Of a stretch of 64,000 nucleotides of DNA, positions 1-10,200 are shown piece after piece. The notes beneath the pieces were generated by a model, which had not been told where the DNA came from, searched no databases, and saw nothing but the letters and a program-made list of their open reading frames with translations. The stretch spans positions 9,764 through 73,763 of the forward strand of contig JTDE01003526.1 in assembly GCA_014338405.1 (NCBI GenBank). Reading direction: 5' to 3'. The translations under genes were made by a program, and so were the position numbers. How positions within the stretch are numbered: position 1 is the first letter of the stretch; each line of letters opens with the position of its first letter. The DNA is from Paragonimus skrjabini miyazakii. Lineage: Eukaryota; Platyhelminthes; Trematoda; Plagiorchiida; Troglotrematidae.

Positions 1-1040
1 GTCACGTCCTCCACCCTGAGCCGCCAGGTTTCGCTGCCGTAAAGTAATACAGCCCTCACTGTTGTCTGATATACGCGACCCTCAGGTTTCAGAGAGATAC
101 CTCCTGTTGCCATAGGTGCTTCAGATTAGCGAACACCGTCCTAGTCTTGGAGATGCGCGCCTCTACTTCATTTCCTACGCCTCAGCCGCCGCCGCTGATG
201 CGGCTTCCCAGGTATACAAACCGGTCAACAACCTCCATGATTTCACTATCTAACACTAAATCCACGTAATCACAGCAATCTTTCAAAAGCACTTGGAGGC
301 TGCAAAGCGCATTCCGAAGTACTTAGGAGAACACGAAATAACGTTTAGCGTTGTTTGTACCGCTTGAAAGTTGTCAACGGCAACACCACGTCGTCAGCGT
401 AATCAAGATTAAACGATCTTTCACGAGGGCGAAACCTTGCCTTTTCTTCCCTAATGTTTACATCCATAGCTGTAGTAAATCGACGAAGTATAATGGATGC
501 CAGAACCTTAAAAATGACTGGAACCAAACTAATCCCCCTATGGTTTTCGCAAGAAATCCTGATACCTTCATTGAATATGGGAACTATTATCGAGTGACCC
601 CAGCACAGAGGAATGGTCTCTGTCATGCACACAAGTTGAAACAACTGAGACAAGGCCTCTACTAATTTCTCTCCACCTTCTTTAAAAATTGCCCCGCTGG
701 TAGTTTCATTGACAAACGGTCGCTCGGAACCAGTAGCACGGGTCAGCTCAAAGAGTTTGTCGATGTTCCCTGAAGCAAAAGTGATATCCATTTCCTTAAC
801 TTTTTCCATTAACCAAGCCTCATGATCAGCGTTTATGCTACGTTTCAGCTTCCCACGGATATCTCTTTTAGAATTGTTGTATGAACTACGAGGAGGAATG
901 TTCCGTCTAGCTTCTAACAACTCTAGGGATTTCATCGAGATCCAATGTTTCTTCAACCAATGCGCCCCGTATCGCATGCTACAGTATCGGCTTCATAAAT
1001 TGCCCGTGAGATTTGAATCCAGCAGCTATTAGGATCTTCG
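1..1040 (-). pseudogene. RTE-type non-LTR retrotransposon copy A, reverse transcriptase part (cut by window edge)
   Basis: Minus-strand reverse transcriptase of an RTE-like LINE. In 977-345 one open frame gives the linker, then RT motif HRGISLVPVIFKVLAS, then REEKARFRPR, then directly DYADDVVL, the catalytic motif. In intact RTs over 100 residues separate these last two, so the RT core is deleted without breaking the frame. 310-1 carries the RTE C-terminal block: VVDRFVYLGSRISGG, KTRTVFANLKHLWQQ and, after a frameshift, VRAVLLYGSETWRLRVEDV. The element continues past base 1. It lies directly downstream (minus sense) of the endonuclease at 1244-2410 and belongs to the same copy. Stops and frameshifts make it inactive. 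The family call rests on the EN-RT layout and these motifs; the exact clade is inferred. Confidence 0.85.
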
Positions 1041-1243
1041 GAATGAGAACTTCTAAGGCAGCTTTCTAAGCTGGTTTGGTACTTATGCTTTACCAACGGT
1101 ATGCCTAGCTTCTCAACGGCTAGTCGTTGCTTTCGGTGGGTTCGTTACCCAGCAAAAGTAAGAACGAAACAACAACGTACCAACACATGATCTAAATCAA
1201 AGTGCGTGCTCCAATAAGAACGACATTCCTGAATGGGACCCTG

Positions 1244-2410
1244 TCACCTATAACTGACAGCTATGTGGTCTGTCTGAGACCGGGCCTGATTCGGAGAAGA
1301 CGGGCGCCAAGTATAGCATTGACACGCACTATGCCTAAAATTAGTGCTGGTTAAAAATAGCGTGCGCTCAGTGCACAGCTGTATCAGTCGCCCGCCATTA
1401 TCCGAGCGATGTGATGCTATTCCAAACCTGTCACATAGATGAGATTCGGCCACATCAGGGCGGCTGACCCAGACGTTCATACCTCCGGCCAGAACGACTG
1501 TATCAGAGCTATGTGTTGACCGAAGGAAAGCGGTCAGATCTAAATAAAAGCCGTCCTTGAAGTCGATGTCACCACAGTCAGTTGGAGCACAAGCAGACAC
1601 AATGAAAAAATTCCTAAAGGTTTTGCGTCTAGAGTTGGCCTTAACAGAATCCGCCAGGCGGACGGCACAAAGTCTGCTGTTAACAGGGATCCAACCTACC
1701 AATGCGACTGAGGCCGCCTTGCTGAGGACTATACCTACTTCAGCTTGACCTGTAGCGGCAGTCGTGGAGTCATCCGAAGTGTATAACCAATATCAGGTAG
1801 ACAGTGTGGGTGCTGTTAATTCCATACGCTGACTACTGTCCTGGATTCTAGTCTCTGAAACACAACAGACATCGACATGGAAGGAGTCTAGTGTTCGTGC
1901 GAGGGTGGTCTGTTGACCTATCTGCTTCAGAGTGCGAACGTCGAGAGCACCTACATTAATTCGCTTTCTAGGTCTAAGCAATGGACTTGGGAGGCCTGAG
2001 TGGTAAGAGATTAGATGTACCGACACAGTGTCACTATTATTAGCTATATCTGCTGTGGGACCTGCAGAGTAATCGCCAGAAATGAGAATCGGGAGGGTTC
2101 TGAGAGCTAAATTTGATAAGACAGTGGGGAAGGGGTCAGCAGTAGCATGTTTTCGCCTATGCACCCTGCTGTATGCAGCAGATAGGGCGATCCGGTTTAT
2201 ACTGCGAGACAGCTGATTCAGCATGGAGTTAGCAGTGTTGTGGGTATTCATGGTTGTATGTGGATTGAGATACTGCCAGGGCGCCCAGACCAGGACAGGA
2301 ACACGATCGCGGGCTTCAACCAAAGCCTTTGGTTCAAAAGCCTGTACCGTAAGGCAGCAGGTGGGTGGCAGTGTGCTAGAACTGGTATATTTTTCGGTAA
2401 AAGATGCCAA
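1244..2410 (-). pseudogene. RTE-type retrotransposon copy A, 5' region and APE endonuclease
   Basis: The N-terminal part (2410-1793) contains INVGALDVRTLKQIGQQ and VDVCCVSETRIQD, the opening strands and Glu motif of an apurinic-like (APE) endonuclease that nicks target DNA for LINE insertion. A frame change near 1790 leads to 1702-1244, with SACAPTDC, SDTVVLAGGMNV (the usual GDFN-type motif altered to GGMNV) and SQTDHIAVS, the closing Asp-His motif. The split between frames and the altered GDFN motif indicate a decayed copy. A second version lies inverted at 36590-37320. Codons before 2010 have no counterpart in that inverted copy. Confidence 0.8.
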
Positions 2411-2509
2411 CCTTCTTTCAACCCCAAACTTGGAGAACCAGGAGACTGGTTTATCAGACCTCTACCTATTGGCCTGTCTGGCATGAGTGACTATCGGTGT
2501 GGTGGCTAC

Positions 2510-4340
2510 ACCGTCCAGTTTAGCCCAACAGGTAATCGAAATTCGCAAGCTCTCACATTGAGTCAGGGTCCAGTCTCGTTGTGACAACCGTTAGAGTTGC
2601 GAAAAATGATACTTGTTGGTCAGTGGTACGTATGATGCTGTTGCAGAAGTTGAAACGGAGCGAAAATGTGATCAGTACACCCTTGTCCAGGACGACAATC
2701 TGCTTGTTATTCCCTACTGCCTGCCTCCCGAGCTGCAGTGGATCGGCCAATTGTAATGCATGACAGAACCGTAATAGTAACTGGAGTCAAGCTGACTCCC
2801 TATAGTTTTCGAAAGAACCCATGACTCCTTTCTTGAACATGGGGAAATATCGTGGGACGATCCCCCAAGAGAGACTGATAGACTCGGTCGTCCACACAAA
2901 CTGTACTAACTAATTCAGAGCCACTTCTGACGTCTTTCCATCCTCTTCGAAGATTGATGACACGAGGTTATTTGGGTCGGCAGCCCTAACGCGCTGAAGA
3001 GTCGAAATGCAAATACAGTTCTCAGTTTTAGTATGAAATTCGAAATCTACCGACTTGGATATCACGTTGTGACGGTGATATACTAGAAGCGGGACGCCTA
3101 ACAGCATGGCTCTCAGGGTGTTACGCCAAAGTCAATAGCCTTCTGGATATATTGTACACCAGTGTATTGTCTGCCTGGCGGATAGCTTCGCTGACAGGCG
3201 AACGTCACAGACCGGTAGTGCAGACAAACTGAAAGAATATGCCGGTGTTTCCGAAAATGAAGCGGTTTCCACTCCCTTAACTTTCTAAATTCACTGAGCC
3301 TCATGGTCGGCGATCAGGCTACACTTCAGCTTCCTACGGATATCTCTCCCAAACAGCTCATACAAACTCCCAGGAGGAATGTTCCGTCTGACACCTAACA
3401 ACTATAGTGATTTATCTGAAATTCGATGTTGGTACATCCCGCGAACCACCGAGCCGTATGCTACAGCACATTTTCCATGAATGGTCTACGTCATTTGGGT
3501 CCAACAACCGTTAGGAGTTTCGAGGTCAGAATTGTTATGTTTGCATTCATGTTTAGTTTGGTACCCGTGGTTTATCGACAGTTTGACCAACTTCTCAACA
3601 ACCAGCGGTTCCGTTCGGTGGGGTTGTTGTCCAGCGAAAATAAGAACAAAACGATAAAGTACCAACGCATGACTTGAATCCAAACATGTGCTTCAATAAG
3701 AATGACAGTCCGAATGAAGCCAGGCCACCCATAACTAACGGTATATGGTCTATCTGGGGCCAGGTCTGATCTGTATTAGGACGCTAAGTATAACAACGAC
3801 GGGTGCGATGTTTACAACTGGTGTTGGTCAAGGATAACGTGTGCTTGACGCATAGCTGCAACAGCTGTCAACCATTATCCGGACGGTGTGATGCTAACTC
3901 AAACCGTCCACACAAACGAGACTCAACTTCACCAAGGTGGCCAATCTGACCGTTTATATGAACGGCCAGAATGCATATATCAGAGCCATGTGTAAACCTA
4001 TGGAGAGCAGTCAGCTCCGTGTAGAAGACGTCCGTGCCATCGACCCCACTACAGTCAGTTGGAGCATAAGCGGACACCGCGAAACTATGTCTGAAGGTTC
4101 GCCGTGTACAGCTGGCCTTAACAGGAACTGCCAAACGCACGGTCTAATTTGCTGTATATGGGAGTCGAATCTCCCGGTGAGGCTGCGGCCGTTTCGCTGA
4201 GGACTATACCTACTACGGCCTGACCAACAGCAGGGGACGTGGAGTCATCCGAAGTATGTGATCAGTATCGAGTAGACAGGGCGATTGCCGTCAGTCCGGT
4301 ACACAAATTACTGTTCTAGATTCTAATCTCTGAAGTATAC
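2510..4340 (-). pseudogene. RTE-type retrotransposon copy B, endonuclease and RT linker
   Basis: A second, related RTE copy in the same orientation directly upstream (minus sense) of copy A. 4140-3868 encodes APE-endonuclease strands with SAYAPTDCSGVDG and SDICILAVHINGQIGHLG. 3680-3300 decodes in fragments to the linker that precedes RT, including RRNIPPGSLYELFGRDIRRK, which matches the same linker in copy A. 3107-2714 is poorly preserved; a piece near 2960-2790 (SSIFEEDGKTSEVAL, then FKKGVMGSFENYR) looks like the start of RT and resembles copy A at 770-520. Many stops and frameshifts are present. The right arm of the inverted repeat carries the same copy at 35300-36080. Confidence 0.7.
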
Positions 4341-4589
4341 CAGATATCTACAGTACGCAAGTCTAACGTCTGTGTAAGAGCAACCTGTTAAATGCATCTC
4401 TGTATTAGGAGTAAGATAAACTCAACCCTAAGAACAGGAATATGAAATCAAATTCGAAGTACGTTATGTTAATCACGCGATTCAGAATTCATGTCCACTT
4501 GAACAATTGTTCCTATCTTTACGCAGCATCGAAAATCACAATTTCATATAAATGTAGTCATATTTTCGCTTGTCTGTTCAGATCGAGGG

Positions 4590-5435
4590 TTCACGTGAAG
4601 ACCTGAATTACTGGTAGATTGTTGTCTTTTCGTGCTTTCTCGTAATTCGCCGGTCGTGCACAGGGGGTTGGGATTTGGAATATTTGGTGAGGACATTTCT
4701 TCGAGGTGTTGATGCTCTCAAACACGACAACGGGGAACTGGATTACCTTAGCTGTCTGGCAGTATGAATCTAAGAGGACGTCATCCGCATGCCAAGTCAA
4801 GACTATGATGCAGGAACAAGACACATTTCGAAACGTCACAGATGCCACTATTCGGGGAAACGGCGTGCTACTTTAGCTCACAACCCCATACGGCGGTTCT
4901 GCTTAGAAATCAACTCGACCCCGTCTATATCACAAGTTCGCGTACGATCCGATTACGAACACTACTTTCGGATCGCAGTACGGGCGATGAAAGAACGTGC
5001 TTGTGGTCAAATGTAGCTCATATGGTGATGTATGGAAGGTCAGCCTCCTCTTCCTCCGGAGGCTTGGCGTGCATGAACATAAGAAGTACGTCGAATTCAT
5101 CCTGCTGAAATGCATTCATGATCATACACTGGCCAACAGAGTGAATTTGTTGATACACACCTTTGGAGAGCAGTCATCCGTATTCTCCATACGGTACTGT
5201 TCAAATGGGGTGGTCGATTATGCAACAGTTCTTAGCACCGCCAACTGTGAATGCGGATGACTCAAGCTCAAATCCATGACGGATAATCAATCCAAACGCC
5301 TCGTCTTCGTGTGCGGCCTCCAATCCCTTTGTGAGGCAGACATCAGCACCCACCTTCTCGGCAAACTGAAACAGGGTCCTGATGTCACTATGCACGTGCT
5401 GATATCAGAATGCCAGCGCATGCCGAACCGACCGG
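4590..5435 (-). other. Unidentified segment shared by both inverted-repeat arms
   Basis: This 850-bp segment sits upstream (minus sense) of RTE copy B and returns at about 34150-34960 on the plus strand. Short open frames persist in both copies, for example one starting MHFSRMNSTYFLCSCTPSL at 5115 and at 34465, but neither resembles a family I can name and an overlapping frame is equally open in the right copy. It could be the 5' region of copy B, a decayed Penelope linker, or unrelated repeat DNA. Confidence 0.4.
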
Positions 5436-5439
5436 CAAA

Positions 5440-6700
5440 CCAAGTTCCGCTTTTATAGTAGCGGAACAGAACTGAGAAAGTGTGTGTATTGACCTTTCCA
5501 TGTTCTTCCTCCATGAACTGACCTTTGGATGGATCTAATCATTCTACGACGCATGGCAGCATCCAAAGCTGACGGTGAGTTGTCCGCTTCTACTTCGATG
5601 ATAAACATAATGCTTTGATGCGTGCGATTGAAGTCGGCAAATAGATTTCAGGTATCATCGTTATCGTGTATCAGAAAAAATATATCGCCCACACAGCGTC
5701 TGTAGAGTTGACAGTTATCGACAGCATGGCGTGGTCTTCAGTTTGACCATGTATGTCTGCAAGCAATGGGTCTAGCAGGCAACTCATTAGTACGTCATCA
5801 TTTTGCTCTTAGAGCTTTCCAATGAACCTAAGCTGACCGTTCTCAATACGTGCGTAGAGTTAGTTCTTTCTCTTCACAGCACTTCCGTGGATAACGAAGT
5901 AACGTCCAAAGACATCATGTTATGATTTATGGTAATCACTGAATCAACCGCGTCGACGAAGTCAAGTGTTTTAAACCGAATGTAGTCGGTTGTGATTTGT
6001 ATGGTTCCGGAGGCTCCACTAGTCACCGTCCTAGGGTGTGGTACGATAAATTGTGCGTATCACGGATCGGTCTTAAATACGCTCCGTTTTTGTGAACCAA
6101 AGCTCAAAAAACGGAAGTCGACAAAGACGGGGAATGACCGTTTCAGTCGATCGGATACGCTCGAAGGTGCATGCGTTAATCAAACCTAATCACTTCATCT
6201 CACGGTGTAATTTGGACAGTTTCTTCTATGGCTGTTGTCTTGTCCTTATATTTAGCCATTTTTTGTAAACTTTGATCCGTCAGACAGTGTAGATGACATT
6301 TTGTCAACGTAATTGATTTCCTCCACTAGGTCAATTCCGGGTCTGTTACCCGGTTTTGTTAGCGTAAGGTTTGTGTTAGCTTACAGCTCTCTTATGTCGT
6401 TCAGGTGTTCCTGCCCTAATGGACTGCAGTTTGGTACCTTGTTATTCGCATATTTATAGCATGTGTTCACTGGAGTAGATTCGCAATGTTACGCTTTCAA
6501 TTTTGGAGATGGGACGGGTTCACCGGCATATTGATGTAGGCTTCCAAATTGAAATGCAGACAGAATTTTGGGCCTAGTGCTAACACTTCAAGCGTAATCC
6601 GTCTCAAAAAGAGACGAATAATTGTGAACACACCGTTCGGGTTCGTTAAGAAACCGGGATTGCTGTTCGTTGGGGTCCAGTCTACCGTTCAAATTAGTTC
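5440..6700 (-). pseudogene. Penelope-like element, N-terminal region and reverse transcriptase
   Basis: Conceptual minus-strand translation across frames gives Penelope-like element (PLE) blocks in the right order: near 6480-6300 NTCYKYANNKVPNCSPLG and YVDKMSSTLSDGSKF (N-terminal region); 6230-5900 RIRSTETVIPRL, then FVDAVDSVITINHNMMSLDV; 5800-5440 LLDPLLADI, VGDIFFLIHDND, FADFNRTHQSIMFIIEVEAD and RTWKGQYTHFLSSV. The catalytic Y(V/I)DD motif reads CVGD, so the first Asp is lost. The GIY-YIG endonuclease expected downstream is absent, because the copy stops exactly where the inverted-repeat arm starts. It is non-functional. Confidence 0.8.
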
Positions 6701-7162
6701 TCTTTTATACTTACTTTTATGCCTCCGACTGTAATTACTGCTTAGACACTCCCATTATGTTTATTCGCTTCATCCATTATTGCAGTATCATCCTCAGTGA
6801 CAGTCTACTTAATTTCTACAATCCACAAACCAGCCCTCTTGAATAAGATGTTTTATCGCCCTTTTCGGCTCTTAACGTTTTCCCATGTGTAGGTTTATTT
6901 ACCTACTTAAAATGTTATTCTGCGGCTAATTTTGTTTGCGGACAGACCCACACTATCTGAAACGGCGAGATTTCGCTTTCATATATCCCACGCCCTCTGC
7001 TATTGCCGTCATTTGTCTTCGTCTTTTCATCCACTTGCTTGTAAGCATTTTGAGTTGACGCCATCGAGCAAATTCACTTCACACGCAGAACTCCTCCAGT
7101 TTTTTGCGCTCCGTCTTTTATGATCAGATGTGCATCTTAATACTAACCTAATTATCTTTGAA
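6700..7162. other. Upstream flank of the GRB2-like gene, nothing recognised
   Basis: AT-rich sequence between the Penelope relic and the first coding exon. No convincing TATA box, initiator or 5' UTR exon can be picked out by eye. Confidence 0.5.
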
Positions 7163-7181
7163 TTTCAGCCCATCGTTCACC
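7163..7181 (+). promoter_or_regulatory. 3' splice site and short 5' UTR before the GRB2 start codon
   Basis: A TTTCAG acceptor ends at 7168, followed by 13 nt of leader and then CACCATGG, a good start context. The ATG at 7182 is chosen because it begins the conserved MEAVAIYTF of the N-terminal SH3. An in-frame ATG at 7158 lies upstream of the acceptor and would be intronic. The site may accept a cis 5' UTR exon or a trans-spliced leader; the sequence does not decide. Confidence 0.6.
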
Positions 7182-7259
7182 ATGGAGGCCGTGGCAATCT
7201 ATACATTTAAGCCAACTGAACCAGATGAATTGGGTTTTGAGAAAGGCAGTATACTACAC
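7182..7259 (+). CDS. GRB2: GRB2-like exon 1: start of N-terminal SH3
   Basis: Encodes 26 residues beginning MEAVAIYTFKPTEPDELGF, close to the first residues of GRB2/Sem-5. AIYTF stands for the ALYDF motif that forms part of the proline-peptide groove, with Thr where Asp is usual. DEL and the acidic RT-loop residues that bind Arg of SOS peptides are kept. The exon ends on a codon boundary at ATACTACAC, followed by the donor GTAAGT at 7260. Confidence 0.9.
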
Positions 7260-10200
7260 GTAAGTCTGCTATTTACTTTCTTCATTATCTCTTCTTTCAA
7301 GGTTGTTGAAATGGAAGAGGACCCATGCTGGTACAAAGCACGCCAAGGGCTAAGAGAAGGCATGGTACCTGCCAACTACATCACCTTATATTCGCATCCG
7401 TGGTATGTGCCTAAATGCAGTCGTCGCGAGGCAGAGGCTCGGTTGCTAGAAGTCGATCTTCAAACGAACTTGGATGTACAGCCAGATGGTGCCTTCATTC
7501 TACGGCAAAGCGAAAATGAATTTGGACAGTTTAGCATATCGGTCAAGTAAGTTTAGGCTTCTCACGTGCTCTGTGTTGTGGTAGTGACACTGTGCTCTCT
7601 GGTTTAGGCTCCGATTACCCCTAATTCTGTCCATGTTTGGGATGTCTGACAATATCCAGCTTGCATATGATCCGATGTATTCTTATACTGCAAGGCAATT
7701 TGTTGTGTAAATAGCGTAAACCCTTCGGTTTCTCACCGCCCCGCCTCATTCCACACAGGCAGTGCTCAGTTATGCAACAGCACCAACCACACCACTGAAC
7801 GTAACCAACTGCCAGTCATCTTAACGCTTCCAATCACAGACCTTACAGTTATAAGATCCCCAGCCTGCAAGACGAACGTAATTCTTTATCATGCATTTAT
7901 TAACTGAAAAAGAATGTGTTGACTTAGTACCAATGGGACACCAAGCTGTGTATTGCAGATGACAACAAATATAATATCTGTGAGCGGTCCATGCTGTTTT
8001 ATGGTTTGACCGCCGTTGCCCCTGCTGACTAGTTCGCGCCCAGTAAGGACGGGGTTGTGTTTTTCCCCAGCTCGTCTTTCTATCTTCCACGGACAAGTGA
8101 TCAGTTTGCTAGCTAATGAAGTACGTAACTTGTGAAAGCTGGACTATGTATTTTGTGTACCTGTTTACAAGACAGATCTATTCAGCGAGACGACCATTGG
8201 TTAGAAAAACGAATTGTGCACATAAAATGTGGTTATGAGTTATGGCGATCATATCTTGGCTAACTAACATTTCTAGCGACACCCTGTGAGGATGGGGACT
8301 TTCCTACCATTTAATTCGCGGTATTGCATTCTATGTGAAGTCTGTCCTAAAGCTTGGCATCTGCCTGTTTATTGATACATGTATGTAACTCTCACAATAT
8401 GCTCATTTTGTTTGCTAACCTCTTCCCACCTCCCACCTCGTATGAAATAACAGCATTGTTCTTATATACGACGTCTGACGAAAGTAGTCCAAGTGCTTCC
8501 TCACTTTTCAGCACAATCAACTTCTGAAGCGATAATCAGGAATTTTGATAATAAAGATTTAACATACGATGGCAGCTTTCACATTCACATGCACTTTTCG
8601 GTCAATCCCTTCCAGAAAAGAGGACCATACCCTTTCACTCTTAAGATTTCTCGATATCAATTTTGCTGTCAGGTTAAAATGATCAAAGAGGTTTCTCTGT
8701 TGTGACTGCACGAGTCTCAAACTTAGCGGTTCACAACAGCACAGTTGAGTGAAAGAAAACGGATACATTACACTAAAACCTTAACACTTTTCAAGAGCTC
8801 ACACTAGCGGGCTTTCTAACCGAGAAAAATCAGCGAACTCTCACTGTACACCTTTGGGGCATTGTTGTACTCGTCAGTATAGGGGTATTTGTTCTGGCGG
8901 AAGTGCTTTTTGTATTACATTTTGCATATCCTTTTCAATTTTAACCTTGTCATTGCAGATTCTGTCTTTTTCTTTATTTTAGAGGAGATAAGGGTTTCCT
9001 TTTCGTGCTAACAAATTAATTGGCTAACGAGCATTGACCGGCTTGACACAGAGGCCTCACTCACACACCTACTGGTCTTACTCCTTCGGGTTTACACCGG
9101 ATACGTGGTTTGTGAGTGGAACCGCAAGTGGTTCAGCGCAAGCCACTTTCGGTGATGGTTTGAAGCGCAGACGTACTTTGGCTTCAGTCACTCTGACAGG
9201 CCAGCCCGTTTCGGATGCAGTCAACCATTTTTTCTGACTGGATCACATCTCTCCTCTACATCATCTCACTATGTTCCGACTGCTGTGGTCCACTTGGGCA
9301 TTTTAATCCGACTCGATCTGGTGTCTCGTTAGTGCAAACATTCGCATATTATTAGGCATGGTTTATCTGTTTCTACTCTCTGACCTACTTCGCCAGCATG
9401 ACCTATTTAGTCCGAACGACTATGGAAATAATGGAACAATATCAGAGAAAACCTCTTGGGTAATCTTAAGCTGGCATTGAGTAACAGAAAGATGATGCAG
9501 GAACACGCGAATGTGACGTCACGACGTCTTCGAGTTCATCAGTTGTGCATGTTCTCGTCACCTTCAGGTCCACGAGGCAACCAGAGTGAAACTTGTAGCC
9601 AACGCTTCTTTTCGAGAGCGACTGATTGCAGTGTCGTGATTACCGGTATATTTTCTAGTTTTGTTAAGACCAAAACCCCGGCTAATAATTGATAATCAAG
9701 ATATTGCTCGACAAGTTATGTGAGATCGGATATTTCGACGTTAGTGAAAAGTCTTTGTCGCTGTGTTTCCATTTAGAGTTAGCAGGTAGTGCCTTTCTCC
9801 CCTCGGCACGATCACGTAATCTGAGACTTACTCACAATCAGCTGTGGCTGAACGTCTAACTCTGATAACCATCCGATCATGCATCACGTAAGGTCAGGGA
9901 GCAGCGATCACGATTTCCTCCTGAGAACGTTGTTCTGCGTTCAGCTCCCGGTCATATCGGGGATATGTATTACTGATGAGTTCTAACCGGAGCGAAACTG
10001 GAGTCCGGTGGTTCCTTCTGAAAAGAACTGACTTAAAGTTCCGACTTTTCGATGAAACAGCCTTCCTGAACGAATGATCGTTCCGGTCGCATAATAACGT
10101 TTTTACTTCTGATCGCGAACGCAACGAACACCCCATTGAAAGGATTCTCCCGCTCTCCAAATCATTGATCCAGTCTCATGTTCTCTATTTTGTCAACATA

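Larger units (their letters stand above)
775..5435. repeat. Left arm of a large inverted repeat
   Basis: Read on the minus strand, this arm matches the plus strand at about 34150-37805. The endonuclease of copy B differs at about 10 of 90 residues between arms, and stretches such as 4440-4600 versus 34970-35130 are nearly identical. Both arms carry the same order: unknown segment, RTE copy B, RTE copy A. The right arm lacks what corresponds to about 2015-2955 here. The arm ends near 5435, where a Penelope-like RT begins, and near 775, inside the RT of copy A. Confidence 0.85.
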
